Assembly (NCBI GenBank): GCA_024637225.1
Contig: JAGXFP010000021.1
Location: 1 to 64,000 of the forward strand
DNA from: Desulfobacterales bacterium
Lineage (GTDB): Bacteria > Desulfobacterota > Desulfobulbia > Desulfobulbales > JAGXFP01
Length of the DNA: 64,000 nucleotides
Direction: 5' to 3'
Below, one piece after another: positions 17,036 through 26,332 of the stretch. Numbering within the stretch: the stretch's first letter is position 1; every line of letters starts with the position of its first letter. The translations under genes and the position numbers were made by a program. Under the pieces are notes generated by a model that made no database searches, was not told the DNA's origin, and worked only from the letters and a program-made list of their open reading frames with translations.

Positions 17036-17421
17036 GGCAGCTCCGTGTTGAATTCTTTGAATTCGGACTCACTGAGCTGGCGATAGAGACATGTTCTGAC
17101 TCGGTCGCCGGCGAAGGTTACGGTCACCGTTTCGTAGTCCTCGGTGCCGAGCTGATCGCCAACCATAGGCATTTTTCTCAAAAAACTTTTGTTAGCTTTC
17201 AGGTAGAGCCAGAGTTCCTGGTTTTCCGCGGTGGTCATCTTTTGGTCCGGCTCGCCGAGAAAAGAGATGACTTCTTCCCGGGTGGTCTTTTCCGGCATCA
17301 CCAGGCAGACATCCGAGGATAGATGACGAACCGGCGTTGCCGTACCGGCACAAGCCGCTGTCAGCAAGAAAAGCAAAGTGACTCCCAACAGATTGGTATG
17401 ACTGCGTTTTAAATTAAACAT
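17032..17421 (-). CDS. Small lipoprotein with BamE/SmpA-like fold signature
   Basis: 129 aa from ATG 17421 (GTG at 17427 is also in frame). A signal peptide ends in a lipobox LLTAAC (about 20-25), so the Cys is probably lipidated. The mature part has TTREEVISFLGEPDQ, ELWLYL and TVTVTFAGDRVRTC, the pattern of SmpA/OmlA/BamE-like envelope lipoproteins. A role in outer-membrane assembly is possible but not shown; many lipoproteins share this fold. It overlaps pcm by 4 bp. Confidence 0.72.
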   Translation of the reverse strand: MFNLKRSHTNLLGVTLLFLLTAACAGTATPVRHLSSDVCLVMPEKTTREEVISFLGEPDQKMTTAENQELWLYLKANKSFLRKMPMVGDQLGTEDYETVTVTFAGDRVRTCLYRQLSESEFKEFNTELP

Positions 17422-17851
17422 AAGCACAAAATTGACCCATTAGTTTCAGTTTTCATTAAATCAAAGCGGTTTAGCAGGTATCCCGGAGATGGCGGATCGT
17501 TTCTTCCTCGTTCGCAGCCGTTTTCCGATTCAAAAGTTACGTCACTATGGGGCTCCAAAGGGCGGTGTGGCCAAATTTTTGCAATCTATCCCGATCATTT
17601 CGATAATGCAACTGGGAAGGCGAAATATAGACTAACCGGACCGAAGTATCATCCTATTCTAATCCACTTTTTTACGTTTGTAGTTGAAATTTTATTGTTT
17701 TCCTATATTCAATAGGATAATCTAAAAAAATAGTAGTAAAATCGGCTAGTTTATGCACTTTTTATCTTTAGATTACTTTGAATGATCATTCGGGTGATTG
17801 ATAAAAAATAGTCGATAAAACAACAACCTGTTCAAACCTAGGTGGTTAAAG
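17422..17851. other. AT-rich intergenic region between divergent genes
   Basis: This 430-bp gap separates the lipoprotein run from the acidic protein gene. It becomes strongly AT-rich from about 17640 and contains a small palindrome, TCCTAT-ATTCA-ATAGGA, near 17700-17716, a possible operator or hairpin. Promoters for both sides must be here. No gene or RNA was recognised. Confidence 0.5.
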
Positions 17852-19363
17852 ATGCGTTGCCCCAAGTGTAAATTTATTTCCTTCGATGATCTCTCAAATT
17901 GCGCCAAGTGTCGAAATGACCTCTCTGCAATTGCCCTGCAATTGCACGGGACTTGCACCGAGACCAGACTCCCTTTTTTTCTTGCTTCAGTTGTTCAGTC
18001 GCCTGATACTGAGGAGCAGACCTTATCCGAGACCCAGGACTTGCCTGCTTTCGACGATGCCGATATAAATTTCGATGACACGGTGCCCGCCGATTTCACC
18101 GTTCCCGATGCGACGGAGCAGATTTCTACCAATTTTGACGACAGTATCGAGATCAACGAGGACGATTTATCCTTGGAACTTGGCGATATAATGCCAATCG
18201 ATCTTGATCAGCTCGATCAACCCGGCCTGCCGGATGATGATTTTGACGCGGATTCAACCCAGATTTTCTCTGCCGACTTCCAAGATGAAGAAATTTCTCT
18301 CGAGGAAATAGATCTTGATCTGGGTGACGATTTCGGTGCTGACGTAAGTTCTGAATTTGATGCAACGGAAATATTGCATACCAAGAAGACAGATGAAGAT
18401 ATCATTAACTTCGATCTTACCGGTGATTTTGATAATAACATCGACTTTGATCTGAGTGGTGATTTTGGCGAATTGGAACTTGACGACACCACTATTCTCT
18501 CGGCTGATTCTGGAGTCGGCCAAGCGGAAACGCAGGCCGATGAGCCTGGTGATTCCTTTGACGATGCTTTCCTGTTTGACGAAGAGGCGCCGTCTGCGGT
18601 TGACGACAATCTGACATTTGACAACGACCAGACCGAATATCTCGAACTGGAAGACGATATGCTGGAGGAATTCGAGCCAGCTAATCTGGATGCAGACAAT
18701 ACTGAAGAGATTCTTTCAGGCTCCGGCTCAGTGGCTGCGGATTTTGCTCCGGATGTCCCCGGCGGGGTGGAAGAGTTTCAGATTGACACCACTCAGACCG
18801 ACGCCCTTGATTTTGGCTTTGACGAAGAAGTCGTGACTTCCCAGACCTATGAGTCGTTCTCTCAAATGGAGGAGAATCCGGCGGGTGGCACTTCCGATGA
18901 TCGACAATCCGGCCTTGAATCCTCTGAGTTTGATCTTGGCTCCGGTCTTGACGATGTAAGCGGGGGTGGCGCGGAGGAAGCTGATCGGCTCGGGGATGAG
19001 CTGTTGGCTACCCTTGACGACGAAATGGATTTTGATGTGGCCGAACTTGACAACGATCGCCAAGAAGCATGGTCCGCATCCGGTGAATCTTCAGATGAAG
19101 ATCTAGAGGACGAACTGTTTGCAATGGATGATGATGATATGGAGGCAGGCTCACCTCCCTCTTTGGGGCTGGAAGATATCGATGTCTCCGACCTGGTTTC
19201 CTCCTCTGCTCAGGATGATGATTCCTCCCTTGTTCCTGATTCCGCGGATGAGCTAGACCTTGCTGCTATGATGGAAGAAGATGACGAGACCAGCGATGTT
19301 GACCTCCACCTTTCCAAGGAAGATATTTCGGAAAGCGACCTCGTTGAGGATGACAATAAATAA
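17852..19363 (+). CDS. Long, very acidic protein with an N-terminal zinc ribbon
   Basis: 503 aa. The N-terminus MRCPKCKFISFDDLSNCAKC holds two CxxC knuckles (C3/C6 and C17/C20), a rubredoxin-type zinc ribbon. The remaining 480 residues are dominated by Asp and Glu in irregular repeats of the type DFD-DL, with hydrophobic residues spaced between them and no TM helix or other domain. The composition suggests an intrinsically disordered scaffold whose short hydrophobic/acidic motifs bind partners. I do not recognise a named family, though zinc-ribbon proteins with acidic tails are common in this phylum. It stands alone between the lipoprotein run and tRNA-Phe/parAB. The frame is unbroken and clearly coding. 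Confidence 0.85.
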   Translation: MRCPKCKFISFDDLSNCAKCRNDLSAIALQLHGTCTETRLPFFLASVVQSPDTEEQTLSETQDLPAFDDADINFDDTVPADFTVPDATEQISTNFDDSIEINEDDLSLELGDIMPIDLDQLDQPGLPDDDFDADSTQIFSADFQDEEISLEEIDLDLGDDFGADVSSEFDATEILHTKKTDEDIINFDLTGDFDNNIDFDLSGDFGELELDDTTILSADSGVGQAETQADEPGDSFDDAFLFDEEAPSAVDDNLTFDNDQTEYLELEDDMLEEFEPANLDADNTEEILSGSGSVAADFAPDVPGGVEEFQIDTTQTDALDFGFDEEVVTSQTYESFSQMEENPAGGTSDDRQSGLESSEFDLGSGLDDVSGGGAEEADRLGDELLATLDDEMDFDVAELDNDRQEAWSASGESSDEDLEDELFAMDDDDMEAGSPPSLGLEDIDVSDLVSSSAQDDDSSLVPDSADELDLAAMMEEDDETSDVDLHLSKEDISESDLVEDDNK

Positions 19364-19423
19364 AGCTTATTTGACTTATCCTTGGTTTCGCGTCTGCTTT
19401 AACGAAGACATTCTACAAAACAC

Positions 19424-19452
19424 TTGACATCCATGGCTCATTTTCTTAAGTT
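19424..19452 (+). promoter_or_regulatory. Promoter of tRNA-Phe
   Basis: TTGACA (19424-19429), 17-bp spacer, TAAGTT (19447-19452); predicted start a few bases before the tRNA at 19467. The -10 matches only partly. Confidence 0.55.
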
Positions 19453-19466
19453 AGCGCATCGATTAA

Positions 19467-19542
<76 letters not shown>

Positions 19543-19551
19543 TTTCAGTTT

Positions 19552-19594
19552 AAGGCCCCAAGGCAAAGTTATTTGTTGCCCGGGGCCTTTTTTT
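19552..19594 (+). terminator. Terminator after tRNA-Phe
   Basis: AAGGCCCC (19552-19559) pairs with GGGGCCTT (19582-19589), with an inner GGCAA/TTGCC helix, then a T-run to 19594. Confidence 0.85.
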
Positions 19595-19892
19595 ATCTGA
19601 TCGCCGCCGTAATTTTTGAGTTTTCCCTGATTGGTAACCTGTTGATTTATTGAGTAAAAACTCCCCTGGCCGATTTTCCCTCCTGTTTAACATGGGCTTA
19701 AACGGTCAGAGAACTCGCGCTTTTGACTGAAAGTTTTCGGTCGAATGTTATAGGTAGCGCGACCGTAAATTCCTCGTCACACTGGCGGCATTCTTTTGCC
19801 TGTCCCCACGTATATTACCTGAAATCTCGTAGTGAATATTACGTCGTAAAGGTTAACCTTTTTTTGTGCTGATCCCCGCCACCCCACTTTAT

Positions 19893-19908
19893 TGTTTCAC
19901 GTGGAACA
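19893..19908. promoter_or_regulatory. parS: parS centromere site
   Basis: TGTTTCACGTGGAACA; its reverse complement, TGTTCCACGTGAAACA, is the classical chromosomal parS consensus. It lies 129 bp upstream of parA. ParB should nucleate here, load as a CTP-dependent clamp and spread. It may also autoregulate parAB. Only this copy was seen in the window. Confidence 0.93.
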
Positions 19909-20036
19909 ATGGTAAAAATAAATTGATGTGAAAAGCAAGGATTGTGGTTTTTGAATTGCGTGACCTTGTAATTAAGGGTAAGCATACGTGAGAGGTTTGC
20001 TTCTTTGTTACGGAATATAACTCGGGGTATTTTGAA

Positions 20037-20855
20037 ATGGCTAACATCGATAAGCGGCAGTCGGAAGGCAAGAAGGGCGGGGGCTCTGCAAAAATTGTCG
20101 CCCTGGCCAATCAAAAAGGTGGGGTTGGCAAATCGACGACCGCCATGAACCTTTCCTCGGCTCTGGCTGTGTCCGGCAAGAGAGTCCTTTTGATAGATGC
20201 GGACCCCCAGGGTAATGCATCTAGCGGTTTGGGGGTTGATTCCAGAGGGCAGGAGCATCATCTTTATCATTGTCTGATCGGAGAAGCTTCGACCGATAAT
20301 GCAATTTGCAGCATTGCAGACCACGAGTGCTTCGATCTGGTGCCCACCCATATCGACTTGATCGGCGCAGAAATTGAATTGGTTTCAGCGGCCAACCGGG
20401 AGTATTTTTTGGGCAAAGCCCTGCGGACTGTTAAAGATAAATATGATTATATTTTTATCGATTGCCCTCCGTCCCTGGGGCTTTTAACCATAAATGCCCT
20501 GACCGCGGCCGATTCGGTTATTATTCCGATGCAATGTGAGTACTTTGCCTTGGAGGGATTGAGTCAGCTGGTTCGCACGATTAGACTGGTTAAAAATTCT
20601 TTTAATAAAAAGCTGATTATTGAAGGGTTGCTGTTGACCATGTTTGATCGGCGTAACCGGCTTACCTTCCAGGTTGCCAAGGAGGTCCGGGAACATTTTC
20701 AGGGCACGGTATATGATATTGTGATCCCCCGAAATGTTCGTTTAAGCGAGAGCCCCAGCCATGGTCAGCCGGTATTAACTTATGCGCCGGGGTCGGTGGG
20801 TGCGGTGAGTTACCTGAACCTTGCCAAAGAATTTCTGAAAAAGCAAAAGGCATAA
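20037..20855 (+). CDS. parA: Chromosome partitioning ATPase ParA (Soj)
   Basis: 272 aa. The deviant Walker A KGGVGKST (about 27-34) with the signature Lys, LLIDADPQGNASSGLG, and YIFIDCPPSLG (Walker B) mark a chromosomal ParA. ATP-bound dimers bind the nucleoid and interact with ParB-parS to move origins. The N-terminal tail of about 18 residues is Lys/Gly-rich. It is followed after 175 bp by parB and preceded by a parS site, forming the complete parABS module. The 175-bp gap shows no gene. Confidence 0.96.
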   Translation: MANIDKRQSEGKKGGGSAKIVALANQKGGVGKSTTAMNLSSALAVSGKRVLLIDADPQGNASSGLGVDSRGQEHHLYHCLIGEASTDNAICSIADHECFDLVPTHIDLIGAEIELVSAANREYFLGKALRTVKDKYDYIFIDCPPSLGLLTINALTAADSVIIPMQCEYFALEGLSQLVRTIRLVKNSFNKKLIIEGLLLTMFDRRNRLTFQVAKEVREHFQGTVYDIVIPRNVRLSESPSHGQPVLTYAPGSVGAVSYLNLAKEFLKKQKA

Positions 20856-21030
20856 GACCGACAAGTTCATAACTTTTTGAGAACCAACTTAGTTGAAGTT
20901 GATAGAATCACAAAAAAATCGCGGAAGCCTAAGCAAAAAGTTCGATAAACGTCCCGCAGGGAATGCCTTTCCCACGACAATTAGAGCGGAGTTTTTGCTT
21001 AGTCATCAAAATTTAGAGGCGGAAAGATAA

Positions 21031-21951
21031 ATGGTTATTAAGTCGAGATCACTTGGCAAGGGGTTGAATGCGTTATTGCCTTCCGCGGATGAAAGTAGTA
21101 ATGGCGGCACATCTTCTAGCGGTACACTGTTGATGTGCCCAATCAATGACCTGGTGCCGAATCCCTATCAGCCGCGGAAAAAACTTGAAAAGGCCGGTCT
21201 TAAGGAGCTGGCCGATTCAATTGCGGAAAAAGGGATTTTGCAGCCGCTGGTGGTCAGAAAAAAAGAGGATGAAAGCGGCTATGAACTGATCGCCGGAGAG
21301 CGTCGGTTACAAGCGGGTAAGCTTGCCGGCCTGAAAGAGGTGCCGGTTCTGGTGATCGTGGCGGATCGGGTTAGCCGTCTGGAACTTGCCATTATTGAAA
21401 ATATTCAGCGGAAAAATCTTAACGCCCTTGAAGAGGCGGAAGCCTATAACCGCCTGATTAAGGAGTTCGGGCATACCCAGGAGGATGTTGCCAAGAAGGT
21501 CGGCAGGGATAGATCAACAGTTGCCAATACCCTTCGCCTCCTGCACCTGCCGGACTATGCTCAAAATGACTTGATGAAAGGCAGCATCTCCATGGGCCAT
21601 GCAAGGGTGCTGCTTTCCGCCCCTGACCTTGCTAGCATGAAGGTGCTCAGGGATGAGATAGTTTTGAAGAATATATCGGTACGACAGGCCGAAAAGCTGG
21701 TCAAAAAATTGAAAGACGGGATGACGACACCGCCCGGCACCACCTCGCGCAGCACTTCACCGAAGAAAAAAAGGCAGGAAATACCGGAATCATATTGTCA
21801 GACCCTGACCGGAGATATTGCCCGTTACCTGGATACCAAGGCGGCGATCGTTCAAAATGGTGCTCGCGGCAAAGTTGAAATAGAGTACTACTCCCTGGAC
21901 GACCTGGAACGGTTGGTCAGCCTGGTCACTAAATCTCCCTCGGTAGCTTAG
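21031..21951 (+). CDS. parB: Chromosome partitioning protein ParB (Spo0J)
   Basis: 306 aa. The start SRSLGKGLNALLP is typical of chromosomal ParB. The N-terminal CTP-binding domain has NPYQPRK and GERRLQAGKLAGL (GERR at 89-92); a central HTH with DVAKKVGRDRSTVANTLRLL (about 154-173) binds parS; and a C-terminal dimer domain follows a Lys/Ser/Thr-rich linker. It binds the parS upstream of parA and stimulates ParA. Confidence 0.96.
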   Translation: MVIKSRSLGKGLNALLPSADESSNGGTSSSGTLLMCPINDLVPNPYQPRKKLEKAGLKELADSIAEKGILQPLVVRKKEDESGYELIAGERRLQAGKLAGLKEVPVLVIVADRVSRLELAIIENIQRKNLNALEEAEAYNRLIKEFGHTQEDVAKKVGRDRSTVANTLRLLHLPDYAQNDLMKGSISMGHARVLLSAPDLASMKVLRDEIVLKNISVRQAEKLVKKLKDGMTTPPGTTSRSTSPKKKRQEIPESYCQTLTGDIARYLDTKAAIVQNGARGKVEIEYYSLDDLERLVSLVTKSPSVA

Positions 21952-22132
21952 GCATGACGGCGTCGGAAAAAAGCTCCCAAAAGGGGCAAAACGATCCGCT
22001 TTACGACTTGGCGTGTTTTTGCTCCTGCGGCATACCGTGGGGCTGGCCTCCATCACAACAGTACACCCTTCCCTGCATCCCAAGTGTATTTCCCACGAGG
22101 CCTATATCGAACCTTTTGCCCCTTCAAATATC

Positions 22133-22951
22133 ATGATGCCAATCAAATGCGAAGCAGAACTGCTCGGTAATGAAAAAATTGCCGGCGACACCTGGCGGAT
22201 AACCTTGTCGGCCCCGGCTTTGGCCCGCGGCGCCGGCCCGGGCCAGTTTGTCATGGTCAAAGGCGGCAAAGGGGCCAACCCTCCCCTCTGGCGTCGCCCT
22301 TTTTCCATACATCAGGTCATCGATAACGAGCGAATCCAGCTTTTAATCAAGGCGGTCGGTACCGGCTCCGAATTTATTGTTAGTCGCCGACCCGGTGAAA
22401 CCTTGAGTCTGGTCGGGCCATTGGGTAGAGGCTTTACCCTCCCCGAGCATGCCGAAAATATCTGTGTCATCGGAGGTGGAGTCGGCGCGGCCCCTCTCTT
22501 TTATTTGACCAGTCAGCTCCTGGCTCGCTCCACTAAGCCCGATACGATTAAAGTCTTCCTGGGGGGGGCTACTGCTGCCGATATCCAGGTCCTGGAAAAG
22601 GACTTCAGCGGTCTCGGCGCCGTGGTCCTGGTAGCTACGGATGACGGCAGTGCCGGTCATCACGGTTTGGTCACCGAACTGTTATTCCATGACTTGGACC
22701 CGGCGATGCAGTGGCGTGTCTATAGCTGCGGACCTCAACCGATGATGAAAAGCGTAGCTCGCTATTGTCTGGATAAGAACTGGCCATGCCAGGTTTCCCT
22801 TGAAACCCTGATGGCCTGCGGTATTTCGGCCTGCCTGGGCTGTGTCGTTCGCGGTACCGGCCAGACAGACCTTGATGGTGGCGGCCCCTACCTGCATGTC
22901 TGTAAAGAAGGGCCGGTCTTCGGAGCGGGGGAGATACGATGGGAGACCTAG
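22133..22951 (+). CDS. pyrK: Dihydroorotate dehydrogenase electron-transfer subunit
   Basis: 272 aa from the ATG-ATG at 22133; the frame extends 40 codons further but without family similarity. There is no strong ribosome site. RPFSIH (FAD/FMN-binding), GGGVGAAPLFYL (NAD-binding, about 113-124) and a C-terminal Cys cluster CGISACLGC...C for a [2Fe-2S] centre are visible. It passes electrons from PyrD to NAD+ in pyrimidine synthesis. The end overlaps pyrD by 13 bp, indicating coupled translation. Confidence 0.92.
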   Translation: MMPIKCEAELLGNEKIAGDTWRITLSAPALARGAGPGQFVMVKGGKGANPPLWRRPFSIHQVIDNERIQLLIKAVGTGSEFIVSRRPGETLSLVGPLGRGFTLPEHAENICVIGGGVGAAPLFYLTSQLLARSTKPDTIKVFLGGATAADIQVLEKDFSGLGAVVLVATDDGSAGHHGLVTELLFHDLDPAMQWRVYSCGPQPMMKSVARYCLDKNWPCQVSLETLMACGISACLGCVVRGTGQTDLDGGGPYLHVCKEGPVFGAGEIRWET

Positions 22952-23865
22952 GAAACCTGCTCAGGGTCGATATAGCCGACGGCTTGCAGCTTGTCAATCC
23001 GATCATGACCGCTTCCGGCACCTTTGGTTACGGTGAAGAGTTCAGCAACTTCGTTAACCTGGACCGCTTGGGTGCGCTGGTCGTGAAAGGGATCTCCTTA
23101 AAACCGCGGCCCGGTAACCCCCCACCCCGGATTGCCGAAACAAGTTGCGGGATGCTGAACGCGATCGGTCTGGAGAACGTCGGCCTGGAAAAGTTTGTCA
23201 GCGATAAAATGCCTTTTCTCCGTACAATCCAGGCCCCGGTGATCGTCAATATCTTGGGGGATACCCTGGAAGAGTACGCTGCTCTGTCGGAAAATCTCAA
23301 TGATATCAAGGGCATATCGGCTATTGAGGTCAATATATCCTGCCCCAATGTCAAAAAGGGCGGGGTGGCCTTCGGCACCGACCCGGCCATGGTTTTCCAG
23401 GTTACCGAAGCGGTCAAATCCCGAACCACGCTGCCGGTGATCATCAAGCTCTCCCCGAATGTGACCGACATTACCGCCACGGCCGGCGCTGCTGAAGACG
23501 GCGGCGCCGATGCGATTTCCCTGATCAACACCCTGATGGGCATGGCGATTGACCACCGATCGAGGCGACCCCGGCTGGCCAATATTATCGGCGGCCTTTC
23601 CGGACCGGCCATCAAGCCCGTGGCCTTGAGAATGGTCTGGCAGGTGGCCAATGTCGTCAAGATTCCGATTATCGGCATTGGCGGAATTATGACCGTCGAA
23701 GACGTTCTCGAGTTCATGATCGCCGGCGCCTCGGCCGTGGAGATCGGTACCGCCAACCTGATTGAGCCGGATGCGACAGAAAGGATTATCGAGGGCCTTC
23801 ACGATTATATCGAGGAGTCCGGCTGCCGGTCGATCCGGGAGATTATCGGCTCCCTGCAAACGTAA
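22939..23865 (+). CDS. pyrD: Dihydroorotate dehydrogenase, class 1B catalytic subunit
   Basis: 308 aa FMN TIM barrel. TASGTFGYGEEF, VVKGISLKPRPGNPPPR, INISCPNVKKGG-type motif VNISCPNVKKGG (about 131-142) with the class 1 catalytic Cys before it in sequence order typical of 1B, and GIGGIMTVEDVLEFMIAGASAVEIGTAN. It oxidises dihydroorotate to orotate, with PyrK as partner. Its TAA stop (23863-23865) is part of the terminal inverted repeat of family C copy C1. Confidence 0.94.
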   Translation: MGDLGNLLRVDIADGLQLVNPIMTASGTFGYGEEFSNFVNLDRLGALVVKGISLKPRPGNPPPRIAETSCGMLNAIGLENVGLEKFVSDKMPFLRTIQAPVIVNILGDTLEEYAALSENLNDIKGISAIEVNISCPNVKKGGVAFGTDPAMVFQVTEAVKSRTTLPVIIKLSPNVTDITATAGAAEDGGADAISLINTLMGMAIDHRSRRPRLANIIGGLSGPAIKPVALRMVWQVANVVKIPIIGIGGIMTVEDVLEFMIAGASAVEIGTANLIEPDATERIIEGLHDYIEESGCRSIREIIGSLQT

Positions 23866-23969
23866 CCGTTCAGCACCGCCACATCTTTGGACGATCAGTC
23901 CGGCTTATGTACACGAGGTACGCGGCGCCGGCCCGCTTGTCTAAATCTGCACCACTGCTGAACGGTTAC
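23862..23969. repeat. Family C palindromic repeat (copy C1)
   Basis: 108 bp with perfect 14-bp ends GTAACCGTTCAGCA and TGCTGAACGGTTAC and a central GTACACGAGGTAC hairpin; nearly the whole unit can pair end to end. The other copy is at 30474-30581. It begins one base before the pyrD stop codon. Beyond it, 23970-24124 shows nothing recognisable. Confidence 0.92.
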
Positions 23970-24124
23970 AGTCCGGCGGTTTTGGGTACTTTGGCGACCG
24001 CCCCGGTGGAACGATTACCTGCAAACCGGCTGACCCTAAACGATCAACGGGTTATCCGGCCGAGCATTTCGAAGCCGTCTCTTTACCGGCATCCCTAATC
24101 CAATAAATTGTTGACTATTTATAC

Positions 24125-24793
24125 ATGCTTAACGATCTTCATACATTCTGGGCCGGGATCGAGCTCGTGCTGCTCGATATGGACGGCACCTTGCTGGACC
24201 GGCATTTTGACGATTACTTCTGGAACATCCTCGTTCCGGAAACCTATGCCGCGAAACATAACCTCGATCTCGATCGGGCCAGAACGGAACTGTTCGCTAG
24301 ATTCAAAAGCCGTGAGGGAACCCTGGAGTGGGCCGACCTGGATTTCTGGTCCGAGGAGCTCGGTCTGGATATTCCCGCCCTGAAGATGCAGATCGAGCAC
24401 CTGATCGAAGTTCATCCGTATGTGCTTGATTTTATTGATTATTGTCGGGAAACTGAAAAAAGGGTCTGTCTGGTCACCAATGCCCACGGCAAAACCCTGG
24501 ACATCAAGATGGCCAAAACCGACCTGCGCAATCGATTCGATAAAATCATCTGTTCCCAGCAGATCGGGGTGGCCAAGGAGGAGCCGATTTTCTGGGAACG
24601 GTTAAAGGATCATCTGGATTTTGATCCCGCCATGACCATGCTTGCCGATGATACCGAGGCGGTCCTGGTTTCGGCCGACCAGGCCGGGATCTCGAAACTG
24701 GTCCATGTGGCCAGGCCGAGCAGTAAACTGGTTCCCCGAAAATCGGCGCGCTTTCATTCGATCAGCTATTTCAAGGAATTGATAATCAGCTGA
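24125..24793 (+). CDS. HAD-family nucleotidase, YrfG-like
   Basis: 222 aa. HAD motif I LLDMDGTLLD (about 17-26) is followed by DDYFWNILVPETYAAKHN, which closely follows the E. coli GMP/IMP 5'-nucleotidase YrfG; motif II LVTNAHGKTLD and motif III/IV MLADDTEAVLVSA follow. It probably dephosphorylates nucleoside monophosphates in the cytosol; exact substrate is inferred. It is separated from pyrD by a family C repeat and from hemL by a clear promoter. Confidence 0.83.
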   Translation: MLNDLHTFWAGIELVLLDMDGTLLDRHFDDYFWNILVPETYAAKHNLDLDRARTELFARFKSREGTLEWADLDFWSEELGLDIPALKMQIEHLIEVHPYVLDFIDYCRETEKRVCLVTNAHGKTLDIKMAKTDLRNRFDKIICSQQIGVAKEEPIFWERLKDHLDFDPAMTMLADDTEAVLVSADQAGISKLVHVARPSSKLVPRKSARFHSISYFKELIIS

Positions 24794-24850
24794 TTTATCC
24801 GTCTGGACGGGGTGTTGCCGGGGCAGATAACCGGTGGTGCCAACTAGGCT

Positions 24851-24880
24851 TTGACATTATCGAGAAGGCCGTGCTATATT
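24851..24880 (+). promoter_or_regulatory. Sigma70-type promoter upstream of hemL
   Basis: TTGACA (24851-24856), 18-bp spacer, TATATT (24875-24880), with a T-run just after. Confidence 0.7.
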
Positions 24881-24941
24881 CGTTTTTTTTGAAAACTTAA
24901 GATAAATGCGCGAATCCCAATATTCACCTGGAGATACTCCC

Positions 24942-26234
24942 ATGAACACAGATACATCCAGTAAGTTGTTCGAGAAGGCCCAGAAATTGATTCCCGGCGG
25001 GGTAAACAGTCCGGTCCGGGCCTGTAAGTCGGTTGGTTGCGATCCGGTTTTTATTGAAAAAGCGGCGGGCGCGAAGATTTACGATGTTGACGGTAACGTC
25101 AATATCGATTTTGTCGGATCCTGGGGTCCGATGATCCTCGGTCATAACCATCCGGCCGTGATCGCGGCCATCAAGGCGGCCATCGAAAACGGCACCAGCT
25201 TCGGGGCGCCGTGCAAGTTGGAAATCGATTTGGCCGAGCTGGTCATCGATGCGGTGCCTTCGATCGAGATGGTCCGTTTCGTCAGCTCCGGAAGCGAGGC
25301 CACCATGAGCGCCATTCGCCTCGCCCGGGGTTATACCGGCCGCAATGTGATAGTCAAGTTCGACGGCGGATTCCACGGCCATGCCGATTCTTTTCTGGTC
25401 AAGGCCGGCTCCGGGGTGATTACCCTGGGAATTCCGGGCAGTCCCGGAGTTCCGCAAGACATCGTCAAGAACACGATTTCCATCCCTTACAACAACCTGG
25501 AAAAACTTGAAGAGACCCTTCGGGACGCCGATCTTGATATAGCCTGCGTGATTATTGAGCCGATTGCCGGCAATATGGGCGTGATCCAGCCCCAGCCGGG
25601 CTTTCTGGAAAAACTACGGGAGTTGACCACGGAACTCGGCATCGTCTTGATCTTTGACGAAGTGATCTCCGGATTCAGGGCGGGTCTCGGCGGCGCCCAA
25701 GACAAGTTCGGGGTCACTCCGGATCTTACCTGCCTCGGCAAGATTATCGGCGGGGGCTTGCCGGTGGGTGCCTACGGCGGCAAAAGGGAAATCATGGAGA
25801 TGGTCGCCCCGGTAGGGCCGGTTTATCAGGCCGGGACCCTGTCCGGCAATCCCCTGGCCATGGCGGCGGGCAAGGCAACCCTTACCGAGCTGGCCAAGCC
25901 CGGCTTTTACGAAGAACTGGACCGGAAAGCCACCGAGTTCGGCACTAGACTGCTGAGCCTGGCCCGTAAGCATCTCGGCGACAAGGTCTGCATGAACCAG
26001 GCCGGTTCGGTCCTGACCCTCTTTTTCACAGAAGGACCGGTTACCGATTTCGATTCGGCGATGAAGTCCGATACCGAAATGTATGGCCGCTATTACCGGG
26101 AAATGCTGCAGGAAGGCGTATATCTGGCCCCTGCCCAGTTTGAAGGGATGTTTATCTCCGCGGCCCATACCGCCGACGACCTTGAAGCTACCTTGAAAAA
26201 AGCTGAATCGGTATTCATAAAATTGGCGAAATAG
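24942..26234 (+). CDS. hemL: Glutamate-1-semialdehyde 2,1-aminomutase
   Basis: 430 aa from ATG 24942, with CTGGAG upstream; an ATG at 24906 lacks such a site. LIPGGVNSPVRACKSVG at the N-terminus, FVSSGSEATMSAIRLARG, FDGGFHGHADSFLVKAGSG, FDEVISGFRAGLGGAQ and CLGKIIGGGLPVGAYGG with the PLP-Lys are diagnostic. It forms 5-aminolevulinate from glutamate-1-semialdehyde. The partner hemA is in the same window at 36.7 kb, showing the C5 route of tetrapyrrole synthesis. Confidence 0.97.
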   Translation: MNTDTSSKLFEKAQKLIPGGVNSPVRACKSVGCDPVFIEKAAGAKIYDVDGNVNIDFVGSWGPMILGHNHPAVIAAIKAAIENGTSFGAPCKLEIDLAELVIDAVPSIEMVRFVSSGSEATMSAIRLARGYTGRNVIVKFDGGFHGHADSFLVKAGSGVITLGIPGSPGVPQDIVKNTISIPYNNLEKLEETLRDADLDIACVIIEPIAGNMGVIQPQPGFLEKLRELTTELGIVLIFDEVISGFRAGLGGAQDKFGVTPDLTCLGKIIGGGLPVGAYGGKREIMEMVAPVGPVYQAGTLSGNPLAMAAGKATLTELAKPGFYEELDRKATEFGTRLLSLARKHLGDKVCMNQAGSVLTLFFTEGPVTDFDSAMKSDTEMYGRYYREMLQEGVYLAPAQFEGMFISAAHTADDLEATLKKAESVFIKLAK

Positions 26235-26332
26235 CTTCAAAGCCGTTGACTTTGCTAAAAAGCCATGATAATGATTGAACGCTTATTCAGTTTGGCGGGC
26301 GCCTGGCTTAATAAGCCTGATTTGAGGAAACC

